In this document: piece by piece, positions 9,038 through 17,171 of the stretch
Numbering within the stretch: the stretch's first letter is position 1
Layout: each line of letters opens with the position of its first letter
NCBI RefSeq assembly: GCF_040549045.1
Contig: NZ_JBEWTB010000002.1
Span: forward strand, 186,001 to 250,000
Length of the DNA stretch: 64,000 bases
From: Endozoicomonas sp. NE40
GTDB taxonomy: Bacteria > Pseudomonadota > Gammaproteobacteria > Pseudomonadales > Endozoicomonadaceae
Direction of reading: 5' to 3'
Program-made: the position numbers and the translations under genes
The notes under the pieces: generated by a model
The model's database searches: none
What the model saw: the letters and a program-made list of their open reading frames with translations, nothing else
What the model was told of the DNA's origin: nothing

Positions 9038-10429
9038 TCACTCATTGCCCCCCGGATGATACCAGCGCAGCTTCTCATGCAGCCTGACCACGTCGCCAAC
9101 AATAATCAACGTGGGCGCACGGACATTTTTTTCTTTCAGTTCATTTTCAATGCTGCTGAGCGTTGCAGTAAATACCCTTTGTTTCTGAGTGGTACCCTGT
9201 TCGATCAGGGCAATGGGGGTAGTGGACGAACGACCATGTTTTATCAATTCAGAGCAGATGCGTGGCAGCCCCATTAAGCCCATATAAAACACCAGCGTCT
9301 GGCCGGGGTCGAGCATTTCCTGCCAGTTAAGCTGATAAGAGTCGTCTTTCAGATGACCGGTAACAAACCGTACCGACTGGGCATAGTCCCTGTGCGTCAG
9401 GGGAATACCGGCATAAGTAGAGCAGCCCGATGCGGCGGTAATACCGGGAACCACCTGAAAAGGAATGTTCTCCTGAGACAATGTATCAATTTCCTCACCA
9501 CCCCGGCCAAAGATAAAGGGGTCACCGCCTTTCAGCCTGAGTACCCGCTTTCCCTGTCTGGCCTGATCCACCAGCAGCTGGTTAATATCACCCTGCGGCA
9601 CTATATGCCGGTCGCGTTTCTTCCCCACATAAATGTAATCCGCGTCACGGCGACACAAATTCAGTACATCTTCAGAAACCAGACGGTCATAAAGCACAAC
9701 ATCGGCCTGCTGCATCAGGCGTACTGCTTTAAAGGTCAACAGGTCAGGATCCCCCGGACCACCGCCAACCAGGTACACCTCACCGATACTGGCAGGTTGT
9801 GATGCCTGCAACGTCTCCATCAGTAATTGCCCTGCTTCTTTCAGATCGCCGGACAGGGCTTTTTCAGCGACAGGCCCTTCCAGTACCCGCTCCCAGAAAT
9901 AACGACGATCATTAATATGACTGAAGTGTTCTCCCACCGCGCGCCTGAACTCCCCCGCCAGTTCTGCCAGACGTCCAAAACCGGCAGGCAACAGAGATTC
10001 AAGGCGGGTGCGCAACAGTCGGGCCAGTACCGGTGCCTTTCCTCCCGTTGAAAAAGCCACCATCACCGGAGACCGGTCGACGATAGCCGGCATAACCGCA
10101 GACCCGGCTTCTGCATCGTCCACCACATTAACAAACAGATGACGGGCATTGGCTTCCGCAGCAACTCGGGTATTGATAGCCTTATCATCGGTTGCGGCAA
10201 TCACCAGATAAACGTCGTTCAAATCTTCTGATTCATAGCATCGGGTTTCCAGCTGATGCCTGGAATCCTCAAGCAGCGTATACAGTTCGGGCAGAATATC
10301 AGGTGCCACCATGCGAATAGTCGCACCGGCACGGTGCAAAAGTCTGGCTTTGCGCAGGGCGATATCACCACCACCGACAATCAGGCAACGGCGCTGCCGC
10401 ATCTCCAGAAACAGGGGAACATAATCCAA
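9038..10429 (-). CDS. cysG: Siroheme synthase CysG
   Basis: A trifunctional enzyme that turns uroporphyrinogen III into siroheme, the cofactor of sulfite and nitrite reductases. The N-terminal half is the precorrin-2 dehydrogenase/ferrochelatase part, with NAD-binding GGGDIALRKA near residues 18-27 and the essential serine region RSPVMVAFSTGGKAP. The C-terminal half, from VYLVGGGPGDPDLLT near residue 218, is the SAM-dependent uroporphyrinogen III methyltransferase with DRLVS, GGDPFIFGRGGEE and the VPGITAA motif. At 463 residues it has the normal length. In Pseudomonas, cysG follows serS directly; here three accessory genes lie between them. Confidence 0.97.
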   Translation of the reverse strand: MDYVPLFLEMRQRRCLIVGGGDIALRKARLLHRAGATIRMVAPDILPELYTLLEDSRHQLETRCYESEDLNDVYLVIAATDDKAINTRVAAEANARHLFVNVVDDAEAGSAVMPAIVDRSPVMVAFSTGGKAPVLARLLRTRLESLLPAGFGRLAELAGEFRRAVGEHFSHINDRRYFWERVLEGPVAEKALSGDLKEAGQLLMETLQASQPASIGEVYLVGGGPGDPDLLTFKAVRLMQQADVVLYDRLVSEDVLNLCRRDADYIYVGKKRDRHIVPQGDINQLLVDQARQGKRVLRLKGGDPFIFGRGGEEIDTLSQENIPFQVVPGITAASGCSTYAGIPLTHRDYAQSVRFVTGHLKDDSYQLNWQEMLDPGQTLVFYMGLMGLPRICSELIKHGRSSTTPIALIEQGTTQKQRVFTATLSSIENELKEKNVRAPTLIIVGDVVRLHEKLRWYHPGGNE

Positions 10430-10570
10430 AGAAGTTCTCTCTTATTTATTATCTCAGTAATGCTCAAGCAGCATTCTATCAGCAGTGAATTAACTGGAGA
10501 AATGAATTATCGGCTTAAGGAAATAACACCTACCTTAAAGAGCTTTCCTATGTTTCTTATCATCAGTCAA

Positions 10571-11458
10571 TTAACTCTGACAAAATAAAGACTGGTATGC
10601 CAACAAAAAAAGGATACTTAAACACTCCACCATTACCGCAGGGAAACTTAAACTTCCGACCCGGTCTCTGTCAGAATCTATAACGGCCTGGTTAAAACGC
10701 TCAATATGCAACCAGAGTGTTTCGAGATCAATATCACCGCTCATCTCGAACTGTTGCGACAAGTGCCCATACCGTTCATAAAAACGACTCAACGCCGGAT
10801 CAATATGGCGGTTTCGTCGTAATTCACCCGTTATAAGCAAGGCTGTACCTACTTGATACCAGCCAAAGTTATACATATTTCTCGATTCCAAAGCCTTCCA
10901 TGCATTATTTATGGCTCCAACAATACCTGTCAGTTCGTACGAGGCAGCATTAAACCCCAGAATAGCGGTAAAAACGTATAAACGACGAGAGTCTGTAGAA
11001 AGACGCATGCAGCAATGCCAACTGGAATAGTTTTGGATGTCCGGGTGCAGTTCATGAAAAGAACTCCAAAACTCAAATGTTGCCGGATTTGATGCCAATA
11101 GATTCTGGATATTGTTGTAAATCTCCGCAACCTGCTCGCTGCTCAGAGTATTGGTTGTCACTTGCCAAATCTCTGTTGTGCCAGCATTCTGCCCATCAGG
11201 TTGCTCTGACTCATCTTCAGCCGCAGGCTCCTCAACAGCAGGTTGCCCTGACTCATCTTCAGCCGCAGGCTCCTCAACAGCAGGTTGCCCTGACTCATCT
11301 TCAGCCGCAGACTCCTCAACAGTAAGAACATCAAATCGGTTACTGACTTGTACGTTATATTCAACAACCTCATCATCACTACCCGGTAGTCCATAACTAA
11401 ATAAAAGACCCCAGAACAGGAATAAAAATAAATAACTAGAGGTTACGACTGTTTTCAT
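10571..11458 (-). CDS. Secreted hypothetical protein with 14-residue repeats
   Basis: A 295-residue protein with an N-terminal hydrophobic signal-like segment (SSYLFLFLFWGLLFSYGLPG). Residues about 47-90 are three copies of a 14-residue acidic repeat (core EEPAAEDESGQPAV), encoded by three 42-bp tandem repeats. The remainder (about 95-280) is a helical-looking domain with two tandem Cys (HCCMR). No family is recognised. The acidic linker followed by a folded domain suggests an exported protein. It is divergent from the MATE gene and lies in the accessory block that separates cysG from serS. Confidence 0.6.
   Translation of the reverse strand: MKTVVTSSYLFLFLFWGLLFSYGLPGSDDEVVEYNVQVSNRFDVLTVEESAAEDESGQPAVEEPAAEDESGQPAVEEPAAEDESEQPDGQNAGTTEIWQVTTNTLSSEQVAEIYNNIQNLLASNPATFEFWSSFHELHPDIQNYSSWHCCMRLSTDSRRLYVFTAILGFNAASYELTGIVGAINNAWKALESRNMYNFGWYQVGTALLITGELRRNRHIDPALSRFYERYGHLSQQFEMSGDIDLETLWLHIERFNQAVIDSDRDRVGSLSFPAVMVECLSILFLLAYQSLFCQS
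11198..11323. repeat. Three tandem 42-bp repeats inside a coding region
   Basis: Units begin at 11198, 11240 and 11282, each starting AGGTTGC(T/C)CTGACTC. They are near-identical and in frame, encoding the acidic 14-residue repeat of the surrounding gene. The period is a multiple of three, so repeat number can change without a frameshift. Confidence 0.9.
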
Positions 11459-11731
11459 AGGTATGTTGTGTTGAGTGAATGAACAAGTTTCAGCTTTATA
11501 GAATGTTTTTTTGGCAATTAGTTCAATTCAAAGCACGCCGATCTGGCACCCAGTCTACGGACAACCCCACTCATTCTGCGGCAAGCAACCAGATTATAAA
11601 TTCAGCTCCAGTTCTTATAATACCCGCCGACAACCTTTGTCCGTGCGCATACTGCCCTACTGATTTATGGCTGTATTAAAACGATTAACAACGATTCATA
11701 GTCCATTCAGGGCAACCCGCAAAGGATCTGC

Positions 11732-13138
11732 ATGATTCAGGCATTAACATCACACCCGGCTGAAAATAAGGCCTTCTTCCGTAAACTCTGGAGCCTGGCG
11801 ATTCCTGTATCCATTCAGGCAATGATGTTCTCGTTGCTTGGCCTTATCGATATCATGATGGTGGGCCGTCTGGGTGAAGCCTCTGTTGCTGCGGTTGGTC
11901 TGGGTAACCGCATATTCTTCTTCAACCTGGTTCTGACCGCAGCCCTGGGCAGCGGCATGACCGTACTGGCATCCCAGTTCATTGGTGCCGGTGATAAAGG
12001 TGGCCTTCGTCGTACATTGGTTCAGGCGGTGTTTACTTCGCTGGCGGTCAGCCTGCCTTTTATTGCCATATACATGTTGTTTACTCAACAGATTCTCGGA
12101 CTTGCCAGCCAGGACCCGGAACTGCTGGAACTGGCCAGCAGTTACCTGCTTATTACTGCGCCATCCATTATTTGTACGGCTATCGTCGTTCCTCTGGAAT
12201 CGGCATTGCGTGCAGCAAATGATGCCAGAACACCAACACGTATTGGTTTTATTGCCATACTGGTGAACATTGCCCTGAACTATATTCTGATTTTTGGCGA
12301 ACTGGGCTTTCCTGCACTGGGTGTTGCTGGCTCGGCCTGGGGAACCACTCTGTCTCGCCTGTTCCAGACCCTGTTACTGGTCAGCTATATCTACTCCAAA
12401 CGGACTTTCCTGCTACCCTCATTAGACGATATCCGTCAGGCATTAAAGAGAGCAGAGCTGCGCCGCTATTACCAGATTTCCGTTCCTATCATCTTGCAGG
12501 ACGGTCTCTGGGCTTTTGGTACCATTCTTTATAACCTGATTTACGCCAGCATGGGCGTTAACGAGCTGGCAGTGATGAGCGCTGTGTCCTCCATAGAAGC
12601 CATCCTGATGTCCCTGTTCATCGGTTTTGGCGTGGGCTGCTCAATCATTATCAGTCAGGACCTGGGAGCCAGCCGTTTTCAAAGTGCATGGCGACAGGGC
12701 TGGCTGGTACTGATCCTGGCTCCCATCGCAGCACTCTGTATCGGGTTACTAATGGTGGTGTTCCGGCATGATATTGTCAGCCTGTTTGGCGACTTTAATC
12801 AGACGACCATGCTGATCGCCTCTCAGGTGATGATCGCCTCCGGTCTGGCCCTTATGCTGAGAGTGATTAACTTTACCGGAATTATTGGTTTGTTACGTTC
12901 CGGCGGTGATGTTAAAGCCACCATTTATATCAATGTAGCTGGCATGTGGGGGGTTGGTTTACCCCTGGCTTATTGTGCCGCTAACTGGTGGGGCTGGCCG
13001 CTTTACCTGGTGTTTATCTGCAGCCTTGGTGAAGAGATCACCAAATCCATACTGGTGCTTGCCCGGATTGTATCCAGACGATGGCTGAATAATCTCGTTC
13101 AGGAAAAGCCCTCAACAGAACTGGTGACTCAAGACTGA
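11732..13138 (+). CDS. MATE family multidrug/Na+ or H+ antiporter
   Basis: A 468-residue inner-membrane exporter with about 12 hydrophobic segments in two similar halves. The N-terminal signature is IDIMMVGRLGEASVAAVGLGNR, split across the first two helices, followed by GSGMTVLASQFIGAGD, both typical of MatE domains (the family of NorM and DinF). It probably expels cationic drugs or metabolites using a Na+ or H+ gradient; the substrate cannot be read from sequence. The AAAGGA site 8 nt before the ATG supports the start. A strong hairpin follows the stop. Confidence 0.92.
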   Translation: MIQALTSHPAENKAFFRKLWSLAIPVSIQAMMFSLLGLIDIMMVGRLGEASVAAVGLGNRIFFFNLVLTAALGSGMTVLASQFIGAGDKGGLRRTLVQAVFTSLAVSLPFIAIYMLFTQQILGLASQDPELLELASSYLLITAPSIICTAIVVPLESALRAANDARTPTRIGFIAILVNIALNYILIFGELGFPALGVAGSAWGTTLSRLFQTLLLVSYIYSKRTFLLPSLDDIRQALKRAELRRYYQISVPIILQDGLWAFGTILYNLIYASMGVNELAVMSAVSSIEAILMSLFIGFGVGCSIIISQDLGASRFQSAWRQGWLVLILAPIAALCIGLLMVVFRHDIVSLFGDFNQTTMLIASQVMIASGLALMLRVINFTGIIGLLRSGGDVKATIYINVAGMWGVGLPLAYCAANWWGWPLYLVFICSLGEEITKSILVLARIVSRRWLNNLVQEKPSTELVTQD

Positions 13139-13153
13139 AATTCATCCCCTCAT

Positions 13154-13178
13154 GGCACTCTGGCATCGCCAGAGTGCC
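13154..13178 (+). terminator. Hairpin downstream of the MATE gene
   Basis: A perfect 11-bp stem GGCACTCTGGC/GCCAGAGTGCC with a 3-nt loop, 15 bp after the stop. There is no clear T-run, so it may be a terminator without a full U-tract or an mRNA-stabilising hairpin. Confidence 0.55.
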
Positions 13179-13296
13179 TGAACACCGTCCTTCAGGAAAT
13201 CTGAAACAACTCACAGCCTCTCCCTCATTACGGAACCAAACCCTGTAAATGCAGTCAATATCTGACAGAGATTTCAAGAATTACAGGGCGATTGAT

Positions 13297-14175
13297 ATGA
13301 ATATGAATATGATAAAAAAATGGAAGCTCCCCTGCCTCCTGCTAATGAGTAACGCAGTGTTTGGTTACAACTTTGAGGAAGTAACACCAGAAAGCTTTAT
13401 GCAGGGCCTGGATCAGCTATTTACAGGCTATAGTGTCAACCCAGATATGGTGACCCGCTACCTGACCGGATTGTCTCATCTATCCAGCGGACTGGTTGAC
13501 CACCCGGAAACACAAAAGATCCTGAATGCTTTTGAGCAGAAAAAAAGCGCCACACAATGCGAACAATATGATAGCCAGACCACTTATAAAGATGATGAAC
13601 AAACTTACTGCGACAAAATCCTAAATGAAATCGCCGGGAATTACCTGACAATGTTTGGCCTTGATAGCTTCAAAAACCCTTATATAGCCGCCACGCTTTC
13701 TTACATTACTCCCAATGACAAGATGTCCCTTCACAACCATCTGAATAACAATGCAGTCATGGTCGTATTAAAAGGTGAATTGAGAAGCCTGAACTTTGAT
13801 ATTGTCTCTCCGGAGAGACAATCAAAGGTGACAGTTCAAAAGAATAAAGACATGTGGCTTCGTGAGGGCGAGGTGTCTTATTTTAGTGTCGCCAGGGATA
13901 ATCTCCATGAAATCCATACGGCTGGCGAAAGTGCTATTTTTCTCTCAATTTATACTGACATCAGTGATTCTTATGACTTTGATACCCCGAAAGGCTCCTT
14001 AAAACGCAGTCAGGTACCCACCACCCATGGTTCAAGAGAGCGCTACGATGCAGGCTGGTCAGGCAATCAAAGCCAGAAGCAACCGCAGCTGCTTCGGCTT
14101 ATTATCGACGAATCAGGCGCTATGCTAGCAGTTCCTTTCCACCCAGATACGGACGCAGAACTTCCGGCACAGTAA
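13297..14175 (+). CDS. Secreted cupin-like hypothetical protein
   Basis: The start is placed at Met 13297, giving MNMNMIKKWKLPCLLLMSNAVFG, a good signal peptide; an in-frame ATG also exists at 13249. The mature protein is about 270 residues. Its middle part has a cupin-like pattern: SLHNHLNNNAVMVVLKGEL, then DMWLREGEVSYFSVARD and HEIHTAGESAIFLSIYTD, which could supply a beta-barrel with metal-binding His residues (an HxH pair and HEIH). The family is not certain. Two Cys residues sit near residues 80-105. Its 3' end overlaps the 3' end of serS by 56 bp on the opposite strand, so transcripts of the two genes converge. Confidence 0.6.
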   Translation: MNMNMIKKWKLPCLLLMSNAVFGYNFEEVTPESFMQGLDQLFTGYSVNPDMVTRYLTGLSHLSSGLVDHPETQKILNAFEQKKSATQCEQYDSQTTYKDDEQTYCDKILNEIAGNYLTMFGLDSFKNPYIAATLSYITPNDKMSLHNHLNNNAVMVVLKGELRSLNFDIVSPERQSKVTVQKNKDMWLREGEVSYFSVARDNLHEIHTAGESAIFLSIYTDISDSYDFDTPKGSLKRSQVPTTHGSRERYDAGWSGNQSQKQPQLLRLIIDESGAMLAVPFHPDTDAELPAQ

Positions 14176-15403
14176 TAGAACCGTCTTCATTCTGGTAGTT
14201 TTCCAGAACCGCCACCAGCGTGCGACCGACCGCCAGGCCTGAACCGTTCAGAGTATGCAGCAGTTCAGGCTTACCGGTTTCAGGGTTACGGAAACGCGCT
14301 TTCATACGACGGGCCTGGAAGTCCATGCAGTTGCTGACAGAAGAAATTTCGCGGTACTTCTCCTGAGCTGGTACCCATACTTCCAGATCATAGGTCTTGG
14401 TGGCACCAAAGCCCAGGTCACCACCGCACAGGGCCACCACTCGGTATGGCAGTTCCAGCTTCTGCAGAATCGCTTCAGCGTGCCGGGTCATTTGTTCCAG
14501 AGCTTCGAAAGAGTGGTCCGGATGAACAACCTGCACCATCTCCACTTTTTCAAACTGATGCTGACGAATCAAACCACGGGTGTCGCGGCCGTGACTGCCC
14601 GCTTCACTGCGGAAACAGAGGGTGTGGGCAGTGAACTGCATCGGCAGCTGATCAGCATCCACAATAGAGTCGCTGACAATGTTGGTCAGGGTCACTTCAG
14701 ACGTTGGGATCAGGTAGAAAGGCTTGTGGCCTTCTTCAGACACTTCCGTTCTGAACAGGTCCTCACTGAACTTAGGCAGCTGACCAGTACCCAGCAGGGC
14801 TGTATCATGTACCAACGCCGGAGTGTTCACTTCTTCATATCCATGCTCAGACGTCTGTACGTCCAGCATAAACTGGGCAATAGCGCGGTGCAGGCGGGCG
14901 ATCTGACCGCGCATCAGGGTAAAGCGCGCTCCTGACAGCTTGGTGCCGGTTTCAAAATCCAGCCCCAGAGGTGCGCCCAGATCCACATGATCTTTAACGT
15001 CAAAGTCAAAAGAGCGAGGAGTACCCCAGGTGCGCACTTCAACGTTATCGTCTTCATCCCGGCCTTCCGGCACAGAGTCGTGCGGCAGGTTTGGCACTTC
15101 CAGAAGCAGCTGATTGATCTCAACCTGCAGGGAAGCCAGCTCCTGTTCGGACTCTTTTACTTCCGCAGCGATTTTGTCCATTCTGGCTTTCAGTTCGGCA
15201 ATGTCACCGCCCTGAGCCTTGATTTTGCCGAACTCCCTGGAACCCGACTTACGTTCACTCTGCAGCTGCTCGGTGCGAACCTGCAGGGACTTCCGACGCT
15301 CTTCCAGTGCGCTCAGTCGTTCAACATCCAGCTCGAAGTGCTTTTTACGCAATATCGCAGCGACTTCTTCAGGATTGCTACGAACGTACTTGGGATCTAA
15401 CAT
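14120..15403 (-). CDS. serS: Seryl-tRNA synthetase
   Basis: Charges tRNA-Ser (and selenocysteine tRNA where present) with serine. The start is placed at ATG 15403 (MLDPKYVRSNPEEVA, the usual N-terminus) with AGGA upstream, rather than at an in-frame TTG six codons earlier; this gives 427 residues. The N-terminal coiled-coil tRNA-binding arm (about 25-105) precedes the class II catalytic core, with motif 2 around CFRSEAGSHGRDTRGLIRQH and motif 3 GSGLAVGRTLVAVLEN. In Pseudomonas and E. coli serS follows rarA; here a four-kilobase accessory block separates them. Confidence 0.97.
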   Translation of the reverse strand: MLDPKYVRSNPEEVAAILRKKHFELDVERLSALEERRKSLQVRTEQLQSERKSGSREFGKIKAQGGDIAELKARMDKIAAEVKESEQELASLQVEINQLLLEVPNLPHDSVPEGRDEDDNVEVRTWGTPRSFDFDVKDHVDLGAPLGLDFETGTKLSGARFTLMRGQIARLHRAIAQFMLDVQTSEHGYEEVNTPALVHDTALLGTGQLPKFSEDLFRTEVSEEGHKPFYLIPTSEVTLTNIVSDSIVDADQLPMQFTAHTLCFRSEAGSHGRDTRGLIRQHQFEKVEMVQVVHPDHSFEALEQMTRHAEAILQKLELPYRVVALCGGDLGFGATKTYDLEVWVPAQEKYREISSVSNCMDFQARRMKARFRNPETGKPELLHTLNGSGLAVGRTLVAVLENYQNEDGSITVPEVLRPYLGGKELLA

Positions 15404-15567
15404 CTCTAATCCTAATTTCAATATTCAATGAAATTATGCTCTATCCAGCGAAACTTAAAGGTTGAAAGCCATCAACCCTGAACAGAATTAAGCATTAAAG
15501 CGGAATAATACACCATGCCAGCGTGACATTCGATAATGGGGTAGGTTTCAAACAGACTAGGGTAACT

Positions 15568-16809
15568 TTAAACCTGCTGGCACTGTTTTTTACGAGGTGG
15601 TGCAGACTCGTCTTCTTCTGGCTCAAAGGCTTTTCTGCTTAGCTCATGGTCTTCTGCTGTACTTTTATATCTCCCCTTACCCACGACCTTGCCTGACTGC
15701 AGCCCCAATATGAAACTTTGTGTTTTACTGACAGAAGATGCCATGACTTTAGATAACTTGCCGGAGTCGTACAGATCAATAATATTCGGGTCATCCCAGA
15801 CAATCGGGCAATAGCCATAATACATAAGGATTGAATCAACCAAACCTCTGATAACACGAATATTGCCATCTTCAAAGGGATGTATCTGGTCGACCTTCGA
15901 AGCAAGCTCGGACAACAGTAAAAATAGCGTTTTTTCATCCGTCACAGAAGTCAGTCTGTCCTGATACTCTGCCAACACCTTTTCTATGGCCACCTCAACC
16001 TGTTTGTGCTGAACCGGCGCAAAGTCAACCGTATATTTCTCATCTTTCAGATAAGCATACAGTTTGCTGGCAGCGGGTTTGCATCGACGAATAATCCTGC
16101 TGGACATAGGGCTGGCTGTATTATATTCATCGACATGAAAGCAGCCTTTTGTCTGCCCAGAAATGGAACGCAAGAACATTTCAGCCTGCTGTAATCCTTT
16201 CCGGGTATAGTTGGTTTTCACTCTGAAAAATACTCTTTTTTTACGAAACTCTCCTTTAGAGCCAAGCTTGATACCCAATCTGGAAGATCGTGAAGGTCTG
16301 CGAATTGTATCAAACAACTTACTGTGCAACTGCTTCAGGTAATCAGCTCTGGTCAGTTCTCCAGCATTCCGGGTACAGGGAAGCTGTTCAATAATAAATT
16401 CATACATGGACGCTCCACCCCGGAGACAGCCTGGCTCCCTGCTTTCAAACGCTTTAGCACCCTTTTCCGTCTTTAACAGCTTTTCATCAACGAGCAATCG
16501 GTAACGCTCTTCAACGGGTATCTTCTGGTACCATTTGATGCCTGCTTCCGGAGCCGGTTTCAACGTGGTCGCTGGTAAGGTTTCAGCTGGAAGAGCGACC
16601 AAAGCATCAGCCCTCCGGCTTGCCAAAGGGTTCAGAAATACCTCAATGCCGGGTAATGGCAAACTCTTACCCTGCTGACACTCTTCTGCGCCTTTGCCTC
16701 GAAAAACGCCCTTCGCCCTTTCAAGACGGCTGCTCTCATACACAGGTACAAGGACAGGTCTCCATAGAGCTTCAAGCTGTGGAAAAGGTGATTCAAAAAG
16801 TGGCCCCAT
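15568..16809 (-). CDS. Fic domain protein (putative AMP-transferase)
   Basis: A 413-residue protein with a Fic motif at residues 310-318, HPFEDGNIR. This matches HPFx(D/E)GN(G/K)R except for Ile in place of Gly/Lys before the final Arg. The catalytic His and the Asp, Asn and Arg of the nucleotide-binding loop are present. Fic enzymes usually transfer AMP to a hydroxyl on a target protein, sometimes phosphocholine or UMP. The N-terminal 230 residues are basic and unlike ordinary housekeeping Fic proteins, and I saw no (S/T)xxxE(G/N) inhibitory helix. There is no signal peptide. It could be a toxin or an effector injected into host cells, but no secretion genes are in view. GAGGA lies 6 nt before the ATG. 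Confidence 0.75.
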   Translation of the reverse strand: MGPLFESPFPQLEALWRPVLVPVYESSRLERAKGVFRGKGAEECQQGKSLPLPGIEVFLNPLASRRADALVALPAETLPATTLKPAPEAGIKWYQKIPVEERYRLLVDEKLLKTEKGAKAFESREPGCLRGGASMYEFIIEQLPCTRNAGELTRADYLKQLHSKLFDTIRRPSRSSRLGIKLGSKGEFRKKRVFFRVKTNYTRKGLQQAEMFLRSISGQTKGCFHVDEYNTASPMSSRIIRRCKPAASKLYAYLKDEKYTVDFAPVQHKQVEVAIEKVLAEYQDRLTSVTDEKTLFLLLSELASKVDQIHPFEDGNIRVIRGLVDSILMYYGYCPIVWDDPNIIDLYDSGKLSKVMASSVSKTQSFILGLQSGKVVGKGRYKSTAEDHELSRKAFEPEEDESAPPRKKQCQQV

Positions 16810-17004
16810 AAACGTCCTCTGGTTTGATTAAGCAAGGTTATTACAGTCTGAACATTCTTTAATTGGATCAATACCTGACTGATAAGTTTCTCTCACCTGT
16901 GACAAAGTGGTCAGAAAGACTGACTTTTTACTGCTGAAGCGAACCGTACAGATTTAAACTCATGATGAAAAACCAGAATTTTATGGTAAGATTTGCCCCG
17001 GTTT
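16810..17004. other. Intergenic region upstream of the structured leader
   Basis: Together with the leader RNA this forms a 362-bp gap between fic and the antiporter gene. It must hold divergent promoters for both; I could not pick convincing -35/-10 pairs. Confidence 0.35.
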
Positions 17005-17171
17005 GAGCCATACGGCTCAGGGTGATGGAGTTCCACCTGTTAACCGCTCCCTTAGCTGATTAACAAAGCTATGGCAGCTGATGACTCCTGTGTATTGATT
17101 CCCGACCGGGGATGGCACAGGATACTTGTAGCTGTACCTTCCCGGTCTTCGACTGACACCACGGAGACCTT
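17005..17171 (+). promoter_or_regulatory. Structured 5' leader RNA, candidate ion-sensing (Li+-I/nhaA-I-like) riboswitch
   Basis: The 167-nt leader before a cation/proton antiporter shows nested pairings. GAGCC/GGCTC forms at 17005-17018, GGTG/CACC encloses ATGGAGTTC at 17021-17037, and TAGCT/AGCTA forms at about 17053-17071. GGAGT (17027-17031) can pair with ACTCC (17084-17088) as a long-range helix or pseudoknot. Single-strand blocks TTAACCGCTCC and GCTGATGACTCCT look conserved in style. From memory these resemble the nhaA-I motif, reported as a lithium riboswitch, that sits before antiporter genes. A second helix GACCGGG (17104-17110)/CCCGGTC (17141-17147) could be the expression platform, 14 nt before the GGAG ribosome-binding site. 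The class assignment needs a covariance-model search. Confidence 0.55.

Noticed and set aside
11198..11323. CRISPR array
   Set aside because: The three 42-bp units are contiguous with no spacers and are in frame within a coding region.
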